DNA of 64,000 nucleotides from Leptobrachium leishanense (GCA_009667805.1 CM019065.1:156541322-156605321), one strand, 5' to 3'; numbered from the stretch's first letter, positions 44,590 to 57,367 are shown. Notes: generated by a model from the sequence alone, not told the origin. Numbers and translations are program-made.

Positions 44590-44951
44590 TTAGGCTAGGG
44601 TCAGACGAGCGCATTTTGTACGGACTGTGCATTTTTTGACGGATGTAGAAGGGAAAATAAATTAAAATGAAAAAACATTCTGTACGTCAAAAATGCTGGA
44701 CCTATAAATGTAGTCCGCCCACGTTCCATCACTCACACACAAAGCTACACGGACGTTGCAGACGTGGCGCTCTCTGCACGTCCGTTCTAGCAGTATTACA
44801 TTCTTGCCTAACCTATGTCAGTCATGCGGCTGCACTTCCGTGGGGACGCACTTCGTGTGTGGGTCTCCATTGGTTGGAATGCTATGCTGCTACGGACGTA
44901 CAAATGTGCGGCAACACGGACGTGAACACTGCGCTCGTCTGACCCCAGCCT
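44590..44951. mobile_element. MITE, TTAGGCTAGGGTCAGACGAG family
   Basis: The ends are TTAGGCTAGGGTCAGACGAG and 'cgctcgtctgaccccagcct'. It contains the uninterrupted 'cgtcaaaaatgctgga' used as an empty-site reference for 31768-32493. Confidence 0.87.
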
Positions 44952-44966
44952 CATTGATGGACAATC

Positions 44967-45467
44967 TCCAGCAACTCAATACTGCTTATGTGTGATTCTT
45001 TCTACTGTATGAGAGGCGTGGAGGAGCCTGCATTATATCATACAGCATGAGGTTATACTACTCGCAGGCCATCTCCAGCGACTCAATACTGCGCATCAAT
45101 AAAGGCGCACTTTGGTGACTTGAGACTTTTTTTTAAGTCTCCAAAGTGCGCTTTTATTGATGCGCAGTATTGAGTCGCTGGACATGGCCTGCGAGTAGTA
45201 TAACCTCACGCTCTATCACTGTGGTTCCCAATTGCGGTCCTCGAGTACCCCCAACAGATCAGGTTTTCCAGATATCTGAAGCAGAGCACAGTTGATATGA
45301 TTTGCTGCTCAGTGATTCCAGGATTCAGTCTGCATTTCCCCAAGGGAATCCTTTAAAACCTGGCCTGTTGGGGGTACTTGAGGACACGGTTGGGAACCAC
45401 TGCTCTATGATATAATGCAGACTCTTCCAGAGTCGAACATAAGCAGTATTGAGTCGCTAGAGATGGC
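44967..45467. repeat. large foldback, right arm split by a MITE
   Basis: The left arm (about 44967-45131) and the right arm (45133-45210, then 45411-45467) are near-perfect complements: 'agcgactcaatactgcgcat' against 'atgcgcagtattgagtcgct', and 'actcaatactgcttatg' against 'cataagcagtattgagt'. The loop is a few bases near 45132. The break in the right arm is exactly the MITE at 45219-45402 plus one copy of its duplication. Confidence 0.88.
45219..45402. mobile_element. hAT MITE (..GTGGTTCCCAA / TTGGGAACCACTG)
   Basis: The inverted ends are CTGTGGTTCCCAATTGCGGT and 'acggttgggaaccactg'. The flanks CTCTATCA (45211-45218) and CTCTATGA (45403-45410) match at seven of eight positions. Same family as 29471-29644. 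Confidence 0.85.
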
Positions 45468-45532
45468 TCCTCCAATAAAGGCAGACTTGAGACTATTTTT
45501 TGAGAATTTGGATTGCAAAAAGGACACTTAAA

Positions 45533-47116
45533 CTCTATACACCACCACAATGGAGTTGGAATGAAACAAACACAATGTGCTTTAACTGCAGACTGTCAGC
45601 TTTAATTTGAGGGTATGTACATCCAACTCAGGTGAACGGTGTAGGACTTACAGCTGTTTGCAGATGTGCCTCTCACTTGTTAAGGGACCAAAAGTAATGG
45701 GACAATTGGCTTCTCAGCTGTTCCATGGCCAGGTGTGTGATATTCCCTCATTACCCCAATTACAATGTGCAGATAAAAGGCCCAGAGTTCATTTCAAGTG
45801 TGCTATTTGCATTTGGATCTCATCTTGGAGTTGACAGCAACAGATTCCAAAGAGCCATCAGTGAAGCAAGCCATCATTAGGCTGAAGAAATAAAACAAAC
45901 CCATCAGAGAGATAGCAAGAACTTTAGGCGTGGCCAAAACAACTGTTTGGAACATTCTCAAAAAGAAGGAACGCACCGGTGAGCTCAGCAACACCAAAAG
46001 ACCCGGGAGACCACGGAAAACAACTGTGGTGGATGACCGAAGAATTCTTTCCCTGGTGAAGAAAACACCCTTCACAACAGTTGGCCAGATCAAGAACACT
46101 CTCCAGGAGGTAGGTGTATGTGTGTCAAAGTCAACAATCAAGAGAAGACTTCACCAGAGTGAATACAGAGGGTTCACCACAAGATGTAAACCATTGGTGA
46201 GCCTCAAAAACAGGAAGGCCAGATTAGAGTTTTCCAAACAACACCTAACAAAGCCTTCACAGTTCTGAAACAAGATCCTATGGACAGATGAGACCAAGAT
46301 CAACTTGTACCAGAGTGATGGGAAGAGAAGAGTATGGAGAAGGAAAGGAACTGCTCACGATCTATACAACCTCCTCAGTGAAGCATGGTGGTGGTAGTGT
46401 CATGGCGTGGGCATGTATGGCTGCCAATGGAACTGGTTCTCTTGTATTTATTGATGATGTGACTGCTGACAAAAGCAGCAGGATGAATTTTGAAGTGTTT
46501 CGGGCAATATTATCTGCTCACATTCAGCCAAATGCTGCAGAACTCATTGGACGGCGCTTCACAGTGCAGATGGACAATGACCCAAAGCATACTGCAAAAG
46601 CAACCAAAGAGTTTTTGAAGGGACAGAAGTGGAATGTTATGCAATGGCCAAGTCAATCACCTGACCTGAATCCCATTGAGCATGCATTTCACTTGCTGAA
46701 GACAAAACTGAAGGGAAAATGTCCCAAGAACAAGCAGGAACTGAAGACAGTTGCAGTAGAGGCCTGACAGAGCATCACTAGGGATGAAACCCAGCGTCTG
46801 GTGATGTCTATGCATTCCAGACTTCAGGCTGTGATTGACTGCAAAGGATTTGCAACCAAGTATTAAGAAGGGAAAGTTTGATTTTATGATTATTATTCTG
46901 TCCCATTAATTTTGGTCCCTTAAGTGGGAGGCACATCTGCAAACTGCTGTAAGTCCTACACCGTTCACCTGAGTTGGATGTACATACCCTCAAATTAAAG
47001 CTGACAGTCTGCAGTTAAAGCACATTGTGTTTGTTTCATTCCAACTCCATTGTGGTGGTGTATACAGCCAAAGATGTTAGAATTGTGTCGATGTCCCAAT
47101 ATTTCTGGACCTGACT
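45533..47116 (+). mobile_element. Tc1-like transposon, 5' end truncated
   Basis: Long inverted repeats: 'ctatacaccaccacaatgga' through 'tgagggtatgtacatccaac' on the left, and the complement at 46918-47062 on the right. The right end continues to 'gtcccaatatttctggacct' at 47112, a standard outer Tc1 terminus. The left copy lacks this outer 50 or so bases, so the element cannot be mobilised from here. The transposase inside is broken. Confidence 0.9.
45825..46865 (+). pseudogene. Tc1-like transposase (DD34E), inactivated
   Basis: In order, the remains are: an N-terminal paired-type helix-turn-helix (REIARTLGVAKTTVWNIL), a GRPRKT hook, a second HTH (STIKRRLHQSEYRG), the first Asp in WTDETK, a VKHGGGSVMAWACM block, the second Asp in MDNDPKHTA, and the Glu in SPDLNPIEHAF. 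All three catalytic residues can be seen. The frame is broken by stops near 45888 and 46267, a frameshift near 46350, and a stop after VAVEA (46766), before a terminal TKY and stop at 46863. Complete relatives have about 340 residues. Confidence 0.92.
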
Positions 47117-48090
47117 ACTTATTCCCCCCCCCCGGACACCTGTTTACCTCATATAAAAAAATAAAAATTATATTTGATCTTCGCTCAGTGGGGAATTCAG
47201 TTTATCTTGTTTTCCCACCTAGAGTTGCCCTGAAATGCACTTGTCATTTTCTTAATTTTTTTTCTAAAATAGCCACAAATTCTTCCATTTCTAAGCTCTT
47301 ATATGGGATTTTGAGCACACGGGAGCATTTTCTATTTTTTATTTTTTTTGGGGTATGTTGGCTATGGGGCTGTCTGCTAGTTGTGCTGCCCACAATTTGT
47401 TGGAATCATGGACGCTAGGTGTTTGTATCCAATTGGTGTCGGCTTTTCATTCCCTGACCAAGGCTGCAGCATGTCTTGAGCCGGCCCTCCACCTTACACT
47501 TCCGTGCCCAAATCATTTTAATCTGATAATATAGGGAAGCTGCTCTGTATTTAATATAGTAACTTGTATTCTTTTACTACAATTTACCTGACCCCTCTGT
47601 GTCATGTGTGGGACTCACAGGGTTAATAACAGGATTAAAGGGAGGACAAGGATCAAACTAGGTCTACGGTATAATTCCCAAAGCTGAACGGGTGAACAGA
47701 TCTCCAGATTTCACAGCCGTACATTGCATGTGTATTGGCATTTTAATTTTTTTATTTTTAATTTGACAATTTTTATTGTGAACACCTTGAAATGGAAATG
47801 TCAATACAACATAGTATCAGGAACCATCAGCAGTTAAGCAAGAAAGTTCTTGACTCGACTCGTAAAAGTGTGCACATTTAGTTTTTCTCACAATCCACGC
47901 AAACACAGCATGGTAAACAATGAGAGAAAAGTGAAAAAAAATAAGAAAACAAACATAACAAAACCGTTAACTGCCCAGACGAGCTTAGCAAGAAGGACCA
48001 TAGTAAAAGTGCAGGTATGGGAGCTCTATCAAAATAAACTTTGTATAGCCAATATGGAGTACGTGGTAAAACAATAGAACGAACAATATA
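47117..48090. other. unassigned intronic sequence
   Basis: T-rich and A-rich tracts. The text near 47760-47880 looks like a LINE tail ('tttttattgtgaacacc') but could not be assigned. Confidence 0.35.
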
Positions 48091-48905
48091 CAGGGTTAAT
48101 CAAAGAGAATCGAAAAGCCACAGCACGTTCGGTGACTTTTCGTTCTCTTCAATTCGGTACAATTTGGCGATCCCATTTCGGCGACCCTGCGGTGTATTCA
48201 AGCACCACAGGGCCGCCGTAATGCAGGGAAAAGTCGCCGCAAAACGAGGGCGAACGCACACCGAAACCCGCTAAAACATCTGGATTAACCCGCCGGAGAA
48301 ACCCGAGCAGGAGCAGATCAGAGCGCAGAGCAGCCGCTGGGAAAAAGCCGACACCGCAGACGAAGGAGGGGAGGAAGAAGAAAAAAAAAAAAAAAAAAAA
48401 CGTTCGCTTGAATGTTTGAAAAGGGAAACGATGTTTGCAAAGAAACCTCTAAGGTCCAATGAATGATAATAAAAAGGGCTGTTACAGAAAAAGAAAACGA
48501 TTAAAACAAACTGAAAAAAAATGCCTAAAAGGTCCTAAAAATAAAGACTTTTTACTGCAGAATATTATAATGAATGGTTTATTAGATATTGAATTAAAAC
48601 GGGAATATTTTTAACATTGAAGCCTATGGGATTCTCTTGAATAAACCTGTCGCATTAAACCACCGACTGGCAGGATAATTCGGCAACTTTTCACTGCTGG
48701 TTTTTGCTCTCTGAATAGCCGAAGCATTGCTTCTCTTTGGGGATTCACTGCCCTCGAACAGGCACCGTATGTGCAGGCAATTCGCCAGGATTTGGCAAAC
48801 TGCCTGCTCTCTGGATAGCTGAATGGCCAGGAAAGGTAACCGTACGCTGAATTTCCGCGTTCGGTTACCGTTCTCCAGCAATTCTGAGCTCTTTGAATAA
48901 CCCTG
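48091..48905. mobile_element. element with CAGGGTTAATCAAAGAG ends, uninterrupted copy
   Basis: An 815-bp copy with ends CAGGGTTAATCAAAGAGAAT and 'ctctttgaataaccctg'. It is colinear with 18345-20372 and lacks the hAT insert. It has no coding capacity. An A-rich tract is at 48380-48400. Confidence 0.88.
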
Positions 48906-49619
48906 AGAGTTACTCCGCACACTAATAAATGCAAAGACCTATAACACTTACACAATTTAGCCGAGAACGTCTAATAATTAAAATCCAAATTAGAGAATTA
49001 AAAACCCAGATGAGAAATGCATTAAAAGTCCAGTGTCCAGGCATGAAGTTCACCAGTCCAATTATGTCAGTGATTGACTTGATAGACAGGCCAAAGTGTT
49101 CTTGCCACCTTTTAGGCTTATTGTGTACCTCAAAATAAAAGCAACCAATAATGGTGTAAACAGCCAATACAATTAATAATTGAAATAATTTATTATGCTT
49201 ACATGAAAACCTCAACATAGTATAGGAAAGCCACGTCTCGCTGTTATCCATATAGACATACACGATGGGTCCCTCACCAACACCACCACTGCTCCAACGC
49301 ATTTCATCGCTAAAAGACTTCCTCAGGAGCTTGGCCAACCCTTAACCCCACTACCCATATATACAGTAGTCTATATAATTAGATTACTCCAGCTGTGTCT
49401 CACGGACCAATCCCCGTCAACCGCGGCTGCCATCTTCATGCATGCACGCAAATCAACAAGCGATCCAATGAACATCCCCTCCGACCCGGCTATCCCAATC
49501 ACTCCATTGTGTCATCCGGCATGACCAATTCTTTCTTGCACATACAGATGACGTGTAACGTGATCCTCCACTGGAGTTGGGTGGTTCCATGTTTGTAAAA
49601 TTGTTTTACGGCCCACAGC
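48906..49619. other. unassigned intronic sequence
   Basis: No exon found. The text 'ccaacgcatttcatcgctaaaagacttcctcaggagc' split around 49297-49333 is like the 'aaacgcgtttcgctga' region of the foldback at 23370 and suggests an old repeat. Confidence 0.35.
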
Positions 49620-50925
49620 TGCTACTAGGGATGAAATTGTTTATGATGAATTGTCAAAGAGGGAATGGGGCCTAAATTTAAGAAATCTGGCGTTTAAAGG
49701 CAGGGAGAGTTTGGTAGTGGAAAGTATAAGGGCATGAACAGAGGACCAAAAGTGACGGATTACGAGGCAGCTCCAAAAGCAGTGATCTAGGTCGGCGTGT
49801 TGGTCCAGGCATTTAAAGCATGTGGGGTTGGGCTTCCAACCCATTAAATGCAACCTATGTGGTGAGTAATAACCGTGGTGCAATGTTTTTAAAACCATTT
49901 TGTGATATGACACTGCCGGTAGGATTTTAATCGTGTGTGTGTGTGCTGACAACAGATCCTCAGAGAGAGACGGGAGGTGATGGAGCTACTGTATAGGTTC
50001 CATCGTAATTGTAGACCAGTCAACAATGTGTCTAAGGATATTATACAGCGAGGAAATGGAATAATCAAGTTTGGGTCGGTTTTTAATGTGACTGTCACAT
50101 TAGGCGGTTATTCCAGTGAGCTGTTGTGAAGGCAGATGTCACTGTAGAAAAATAGGAGCAGAGCTGAAAGTAGGCAAACCACGGGAAGGGTATTTGGTCT
50201 GGAGAGTGACGAGAGGCAAAATTGTTTTAGTAGAGGGATCCAAATATTGATATAAGAAACAAAATCCACCTTTTGCCCAATCCGTGAACGGATTTGATGT
50301 TGAACTTTAACCAAAATGAGGGTTCACTGTTAAAGGCATAAAGGGAGAGGACTGGGGAGGGCATTCCTTTTAATGCGGGACAATTTTCATGTCTTAATAG
50401 TTGCGGAAATTAACGGATTCTGTTTTAGGATTGCGGGGATATCTCTATAGGGGCAATGTAACAGGACGGTGATAGTGATAAGGGGACCAGGAGGAGTCCA
50501 ATGGGACATCAGAGAATTGAAAGTGGTCTTCGATCCAGTCCACGGCATTGTGTAGCCAAATTATAATCCCGTATGTTAGGTAGGTTGAGACCCCCATGGT
50601 GTTTGGGTTGGTAAAGTTTAGTTTGGCTTGCTGCACGCCTCAGTCTATCCACAAAAATTTACGAAGGGCCACATTCAAAAGTCTTTCATCCTTAGGGGTT
50701 AAAAGAAGAGTTAGGACCTGCAACGGATGGAGCAATTTCGGAAAGCTAATCGTTTTAGAGATTAGCCCTGCCAAACGGGGATAAGGGGAGGGGGGGGGGG
50801 GTTTATGCCATCAATTGAAATCGTCCAAAGTAGTTTTGAGTGTTGATGGAACATTAAGGGCCTAAAGGTTACACAAGTCAGAGGAGATATGCACTCCCAA
50901 GTATTTCAACGAAGTGTTCGCCCAC
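49620..50925 (-). mobile_element. L1-like (Tx1/L1 clade) LINE, ORF2 C-terminal fragment
   Basis: On the minus strand from about 50925: SLKYLGVHISSD, then frames with SFPKLLHPLQVL and NTMGVSTYLTYG, then KTLHHGYYSPHRLHLMGW and a CFKCLDQHADLDHCFWSC cluster. This is the order of motifs in the last part of L1-type ORF2, ending in the Cys-rich domain. Frameshifts and stops are frequent, and there is no reverse transcriptase core. It is a 5'-truncated, dead copy. Confidence 0.75.
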
Positions 50926-51289
50926 GTAGGCAGTATATGCATTTTAATTTCTTTTATTAGAAATATATCAATGGAGCAACTGGACTGTCATTACTTGGTA
51001 AGTCGGTTTATCGTAGATCTGGCTGTGACTGTGAGGGGGGGGGGAGCCAGTTCACCATACTGTATTTTACATGGAAATTTTTTTTTTTTTTTTATTGTGT
51101 GCGTGCAAAGCGGCATGTCTGGACTGTATTTTCCTTCTCGGCACACCATGAGGTCTCTATGCAGGGAGCTCAGTACCCCCTCCCTTTCCCATCCATTCAC
51201 AGACATAGCTGTCTGGGAGTATTTCAGGACAAACCCAAGGATTTGCGAGGGAAAATAAAAAAAGATCCAAAGCTAGAAGCGCGGACTAT

Positions 51290-51600
51290 GGGGAAACATA
51301 GAAAAATGTCGGCAGATAAGAACCTTTCGGCCCATCTAGTCTGCCCAATTACATGGATACTTTACCTGGATTTATCTTTTGTTTAGGATAGCCTTATGCC
51401 TATCCCATGCTTGCTTAAATTCAATCAGAAACATCTCAAGAGCTGTAGAGTAATCTGGTAATTTACCCTGCACAATCTTGTATATTACACATAAAATATT
51501 TACTGAAAAATATTTAGCATTATGGTTTAAGTAGTGGTGTTGGTGTTCCAAACAACTGGTCCACCTTCTATTAAAGCGCTTTCTAGTGAATGAGTTCAGG
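51290..51600. repeat. interspersed repeat of unknown class
   Basis: The text 'tcggcccatctagtctgccc' and 'tatgcctatcccatgcttgc' is of a kind common in amphibian and other vertebrate repeats. I cannot give a class. The end at about 51590 adjoins the minisatellite. Confidence 0.45.
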
Positions 51601-51619
51601 CTGGTCACTGAAGAATTCC

Positions 51620-53005
51620 CCCCCCCCCCAGGCTGCCAGCGGGTTTCAGGATACTGCAGCTTCCCCCCCCCCCCGTTTCGGATACTGCAGCTTCCCCCCC
51701 CCCCGGTTTCAGGATACTGCCAGCTTCCCCCCCCTCGGGTTTCAGGATACTGCAGCTTCCCCCCCCCGGGTTTCAGGATACTGCCAGCTTTCCCCCCCCC
51801 CCTCGGGTTTCAGGATACTGCCAGCTTCCCCCCCCCCCTCGGGTTTCAGAATCTAGCTCCCAGGTTTCAAGATACTGCCAGCCCCCCCCCGGGTTTCAGG
51901 ATACTGCCAGCTCTCTCCCCCCCCCTCGGGTTTCAGGATACTGCCAGCTTCCCCCCCCGGGTTCAGGATACCGCCAGCTTCCCCCCCCCCCCGGGTTCCA
52001 GGACACTGCAGCTCTCCACCCCCCCGGGTTTCAGACACTGCCAGCTCCCCCCCCGGGTTTCAGGACACTGCCAGTCCCCCCCCCAGGTTTCAGGACACTG
52101 CCAGCTCTCCCCCCCCCTCGGGTTCAGGATACTGCAGCTTCCCCCCTCGGGTTTCAGGATACTGCCAGCTTCCCCCCCCCTCGGGTTTCAGGATACTGCC
52201 AGCTTCCCCCCCCTCGGGTTTCAGGATACTGCCAGCTTCCCCCCCCCTCGGGTTTCAGGATACTGCCAGCTTCCCCCCCCTGCCCCCCCCCTCGGGTTTC
52301 AGGATACTGCCAGCTTCCCCCCCCCCGGGTTTCAGAATACTCCCAGCTCCCCCCCCAGCAAGATACTGCTTCCCCTCCCCCTCGGTTCAGGATGCTGCCA
52401 GCTTCCCCCCGCCGGGTTCACTCCCAGCTCCCCCCCCAGGTTTCAAGATACTGCCAGCCCCCCCCCCCTGGGTTTCAGGATACTGTCAGCTTTCCCCCCC
52501 CCTGGGTTTCAGGATGCTGCCAGCTCTCTTCCCCCCCCTCGGGTTTCAGGATACTGCAGCTTCCCCCCCCCCGGGTTTCAGGATACCGCCAGCCTTCTTC
52601 TCCCCCCCCCCCCGGGTTTCAGGATACCGCCAGCTTCTCCCCCCCCCGGGTTTCAGGATACCGCCAGCCTTCTTCCCCCCCCCCGGGTTTCAGGATACCG
52701 CCAGCCTCCTCCTCCCCCCCCCCCGGGTTCCAGGACACTGCCAGCTCTCCACCCCCCCGGGTTTTAGGACACTGCCAGCTCTCCCCCCCCCTGGGTTTCA
52801 GGACACTGCCAGTCCCCCCCCGGGTTTCAGGACACTGCCAGTCCCCCCCCGGGTTTCAGGACACTGCCAGCTCTCCCCCCCCCCCCAGTTTCAGGACACT
52901 GCCAGCTCTCCCCCCCCCCCCCCGGGTTTCAGGACACTGCCAGCTCTCCCCCCTGGGTCTCAGGATGCTGTCAGCTTCCCCCCCCCGGGTTTCAGGATAC
53001 TGTCA
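51620..53005 (+). repeat. C-rich minisatellite, unit about 30-36 bp
   Basis: About 40 units of 'gggtttcaggatactgccag' followed by 'cttcc' or 'ctctcc' and a run of 6-13 cytosines. Runs of 'gacactg' units (52000-52090, 52725-52940) and 'gataccg' units (52585-52705) form sub-blocks. The Pro-rich open frames here (up to 393 residues) are by-products. The opposite strand is a long series of guanine runs. Confidence 0.96.
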
Positions 53006-55123
53006 GCTTTGAGGAGGAAGCATTGATATCAGGTAAGAGTGAAGGGAGAGGGAAGACCGAAAGCTCAGCTGTAAACACTAAAGATTCAGTAATGCTATTC
53101 TACATACAAAAATGAAATTTTTTGGCATTGCCATTCACAGATAGACGAGCATCACAATGCAAGTGGTAGTAAACCATGTCCATTTAAAGAATTTGGGATA
53201 ATTTTGTTACTCAGTGATGCTGTCGAACCTTGCAATACGTGGCATGATTGTAAGCGCTTGTGAAGCATCTGCTTTTCCAATAGTTCTGTATTTCACAATT
53301 TTCTGTATTACCCTGCCAACTGTACAGCACTACAGTATATAGTGGCGCTTTATAAATGTCACCGCTAGACTCAAAAACCCAAATGTATGTTGCCACTATT
53401 GGTAGGAAAACATCCATCATGTGTATTAGATCATCAGTGTATATTCTCACTAGACGTAATTTCTTATCAATAGAGAAACCGGTCACTTCAACCCCTTTAT
53501 ACATAATCACAGGCGATAAGAATATACACAGCATCTGTGAAACTATATTATTAGATACAAGTAGTCTTGTTTGCTGGATACAATCACTAGAGACAAAGTG
53601 AACCTGCAGAATTCCTGTCAGAACGGTGCAACAAGGTTTGTTTTCCAGGTTTATATTCTATCTTCAGCGTAAGAATACCAGCATTTTTCTGATCTCTGTT
53701 GTTTATCCCCAGTAAATGCCACACAGCTGTTGGTCACCTTTTTATATGGATCGACAGGTTCTTTTATACTGGCTTGGCTGAACAGGGTGAGTCAATTCTT
53801 ACAAACCTGCATTCATAACCACAATGGGCATCATCTGAGCCCCAGAGCGTGCGAAACCTCACTTTGGGCAAGTGAATACCTGAACCTTGAGTGTGCTTAC
53901 ATGCTGCTCACTTGTCTGTATGAGATGAACGCATGCCAGGACTGTGTACACATGTCGTGTGTCACATGGGATGTCACATCTTCATGTGACTTGACAGGTT
54001 AGAGGTTGCATAACGAGCTTCCTAGAGACATTCAGTACTCCAAAGACAGGCTATTGTATAATAAAGGCAAACGTGATGCATTCCTCATCAGGAAAGTACA
54101 AGATGAATGAATGGCAAGCCTGGCATGCAATGTGAGGCTAGGAATAGATCCCCCATTTATGCTCAGCCACCTGGTGATCTTGTGATTTATATTTTGGGCT
54201 GTACCTGATCCCACGATGTGCACAGTAAAGAGATTTGAGTGGCATTAGTAAATTGTGTGGATTCATTATCCTCCCCAGATTCAACCCCTACGATGCATTG
54301 CAGCGGGAAAGAAGTGACAGCCTTCAGGGTGGATAGGAGAGCTTTGGAAGGCTGTTGAAGAACCCAGGGAAATCTTTGGCAGAAACTGAAACTCTGCTAA
54401 AAAAATAATAATAATAATCTAGCCAAGATTACCACTTAAATGGTCTTTAGTGTTCAAAGTGTGTTTTCCTGCAGTTACTAGTTTGAGTACTGGCTGCTTC
54501 ACTGCCACACAATCATTACACTGGTTATGTCGTCCTAATCTTCTGATTAGGTTAACCTCCTAGTTCTATAGTTTAACTGTATACCTTTTTAAGCAGATCG
54601 ATCATTTCAGTGATTACACACCTTATTAGACATGTTCATTTTTTTTTCTTTTGCTGTACCCCTTTTGTATCAAGAAGCTATAAGAAAATTATTTTCCCTT
54701 TCTTGAATTCTCTGTGGTATGCATGCTCTGATGGCAGGGCTCGACAAGGTGCCAGGTCGCCATGCCGACAGAAATTGGAGCTAGTGATGAGCGTTGTTTC
54801 CCTGCCAGTCAAGAAGAGTTTTGAAAACCTCCCCTGATTGGCCCCTAAAGGCTGCAAGCAAGCAGGCAGCCTGTGCTTCTCTTGATGGTAGATGTAGCGC
54901 TTATCCTGGTTCAGACCCTTTTGGATCTGTCTGTTGGCATGCAAGGTCTCTGCTGTTGGATGTTTTCTAAAGTCTCCATCTTCACTAGACATCTGAAAAT
55001 CAGCTGAGCGGTAGGAAGTTGGAATGTGATTATAAGAATTAATGACAGTGGCGTGGGAGAATGGAGCCAGGTAGGGTAAATTGCTGGAAACAATAGTGTC
55101 CAGTGAGACCATTGGAAAGATAA
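53006..55123. other. unassigned intronic sequence
   Basis: 'ctgtacagcactacagtata' with 'tggcgctttataaat' near 53320-53360 is an L2/CR1-like LINE tail. The rest has no identified feature. A 181-residue minus-strand frame (55223-54678) runs into the Tc1 end and has no family motif. Confidence 0.4.
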
Positions 55124-55200
55124 TGTACACTTTATGAGCAAATGTATTGGGACACCTGACCAATACACCAACAGGGACTTTTATGACAAAGTTACACAGA
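55124..55200. mobile_element. Tc1-like left terminus, probably the partner of 57376-58502
   Basis: 'aatgtattgggacacctgac' followed by 'acaccaacagggacttttatgaca' is the end of a common vertebrate Tc1 family. It probably belongs to the transposase-bearing part at 57376-58502, separated by about 2.2 kb of later insertions. Confidence 0.65.
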
Positions 55201-55865
55201 CTGGAAAAAAGACAGGCATCCATCGAGTTCAGCCGTTCACAAATCCTCTACTGCTGTTGATCCAAAAGAAGGTAAAAATCTCAGGTGCTCACCGACTATT
55301 CAAACTTCTGGGAAAAAAATCCTTCTTGACCCCAGATGGTGGTCAGATTTCTCCTTGGATCAAGCAGCTTTTACCCACATATTAAATATTAGAAACCCTT
55401 AAGGGGTTATTCAAAGAACGCCGAATTTTCCAAGAAATTGCACTGAACAGCGAATTTCCCCATACGGTGCAATTTCGTGGCCATTTGGCTATTCAAAAAT
55501 ATGTTTTTTTTTGTTAATGCAGCAATATTGTTCCCATTTCAAGTATAATGTGAACAATGATGCTGCACTAACGATTTTTTTGTATAGGGTGCGTTTGTCA
55601 AAAAATTGCGTAATTTCCCCCCAAAAAAAGTAACAAGTGCAACCCATAGAAAATCTAACTGCAAACGCTCACATGTTAAAATGTGAAAAAAACACTTTAC
55701 ATTTAAATTATTGAAAATTCTAATTTTATTGCATATAATGTACAGATAGGACATGACTTATACATATAATAATGATATATTATGAATCTGCTGAGTCTGC
55801 CGGAAAGAACGATATATAACATGTCTGGGGTCATATAATAAAATATGGCTTCAAAACGCGTTTAA

Positions 55866-57151
55866 CCCTTTCGCTGCTGAGGCTTTTCCCGCCCCTGTGC
55901 TGAGGTCATTTTTACCTGTTTTGCGCATCATGTTTAAACGTGTTTTGAAGGCTTATTTTAGTATATGACCCAGACATATTATATATCGTTCTTTCCGTCA
56001 GACTCGGTAGATTCATAATATGTCATTATTATATGTATACGTTATGTCATGTCTGTATATTATAACAAAAAATGCAATAAAATATGTATTTTCAATAATT
56101 TACAATGTGTAAAGTGTTTTTTTTCACATTTTAACATGCGAGCAATTGCGGTTATATTTTGTATGGGGTGCGCTTGTTACAAAAATTAGAGATGGGGTCT
56201 CGTTACATTTTTTTTTGGGGAATATTACACTATTTTTAACAAACGCACCGCATACAAAAATCGTTAGTGCAGCATCATTGTTCACATTATAATTGAAATG
56301 GGAACAATATTGCTACACTAACAAACCAAAAAAAATAAAAAAAAAGTGTTTATTTTTTTTTTTATAATTTTTTTTAATTTTTTTTTTTTTTTTTACAACT
56401 TTTTTCACTTTCATGTTTGGTATCGTTGGAACGGCCATGCTCTGGCCGATCCAACCATACCAAAATTTAACCCCTAACTGCCACGGATCGGGAGATAGGG
56501 AGTTCATTGGAACTCCCTATCTCCACCGTTGGTGGCAGTTAAGGGTTAACTCTAGGACTGGCGTCATCGTGCTACGCACGATGACGCCAGTCCTCAGGGG
56601 GAGTTCCCGGAGGCTTGGCCGACATCCAAGATGTCGGCCAGCTCCGGGAAAGGATCGCGAACCGGCGCTTTTCAGCGCCGATTCGCGATCCAGCTCCCCA
56701 GGGGTTAATGCCAGGCATCATTTGGAAGGGCAGGCTGTGCCCTTCCAAATGATGCCTGGGTTAACCCCCGCAGAGCCGCCGATCGGGAGGGAGAGAGGTC
56801 CGAAGGACCTCCCCCCCTCCCTTTCAGGCGCCTCCTCCGCACATGCGGGGGGGCGCCTGAATTTGGTGTCATCGCGCTGCCGCGATGACACCAAATTCCG
56901 GCGGCTGCTGTTCCGGATGCCGGGCTGACATCCAGGATGTCAGCCCGCACCGGAGGGGCCAGCGATCGGCCTGAACCCGGCCGAACGCTGACCCCAATGG
57001 GAGGACGCGCTCAGCGCGTCCTCCGCATACCAGCGGGAATGCTGAGGACGCACTGAGCGCGTCCTCAGCATCGAAGTGGTTAAACATGATGAGCGAAACC
57101 GGTAAAATTGCTCTCAGCACACAGGCGTGAAATGGCGCAGCAGCGAAAGGG
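55866..57151. mobile_element. TTAA-flanked element (piggyBac-like, non-autonomous)
   Basis: Perfect 14-bp inverted ends CCCTTTCGCTGCTG and CAGCAGCGAAAGGG, each next to TTAA (55862-55865, 57152-57155). The 1286-bp inside has no transposase but many hairpins, for example 'cttggccgacatccaagatg' with its partner near 56616-56640, and the pair around 56710-56760 ('ccaggcatcatttggaaggg'). Confidence 0.82.
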
Positions 57152-57367
57152 TTAAATTACGGAAAAGTGTGTTATTACCATTTTTTTCATCATATTTCAG
57201 ATTTCTTTTTACAGTAAATTATAGGATATGATGGAAATAATGGTATTTTTAGAATTTCCATTTAATGGCGGAGAAAAGCCGTGTAAGAGGAGAATTTGAC
57301 CTAAACACGAACAGCGCAGGGACAAAAGGATGGATTTGTGTAAAACCGCCCTGTCACTAAGGGGTTA
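57152..57367. mobile_element. end of a CCCCTTAGTGAC TTAA element (family of 38943-40123)
   Basis: In reverse orientation it repeats the end of 38943-40123: 'gtgtaaaaccgccctgtcac', 'atttaatggcgg' and 'atgatggaaataatgg'. It ends CTAAGGGG followed by TTAA (57364-57367). The element at 55866-57151 appears to have landed inside this copy. Confidence 0.7.

Noticed and set aside
51586..53026. Proline-rich open frames of 170-393 residues
   Set aside because: Product of the C-run minisatellite; unit lengths vary without regard to the reading frame.
54678..55223. 181-residue minus-strand open frame
   Set aside because: It starts inside a Tc1 terminal repeat and has no recognisable domain or splice context.
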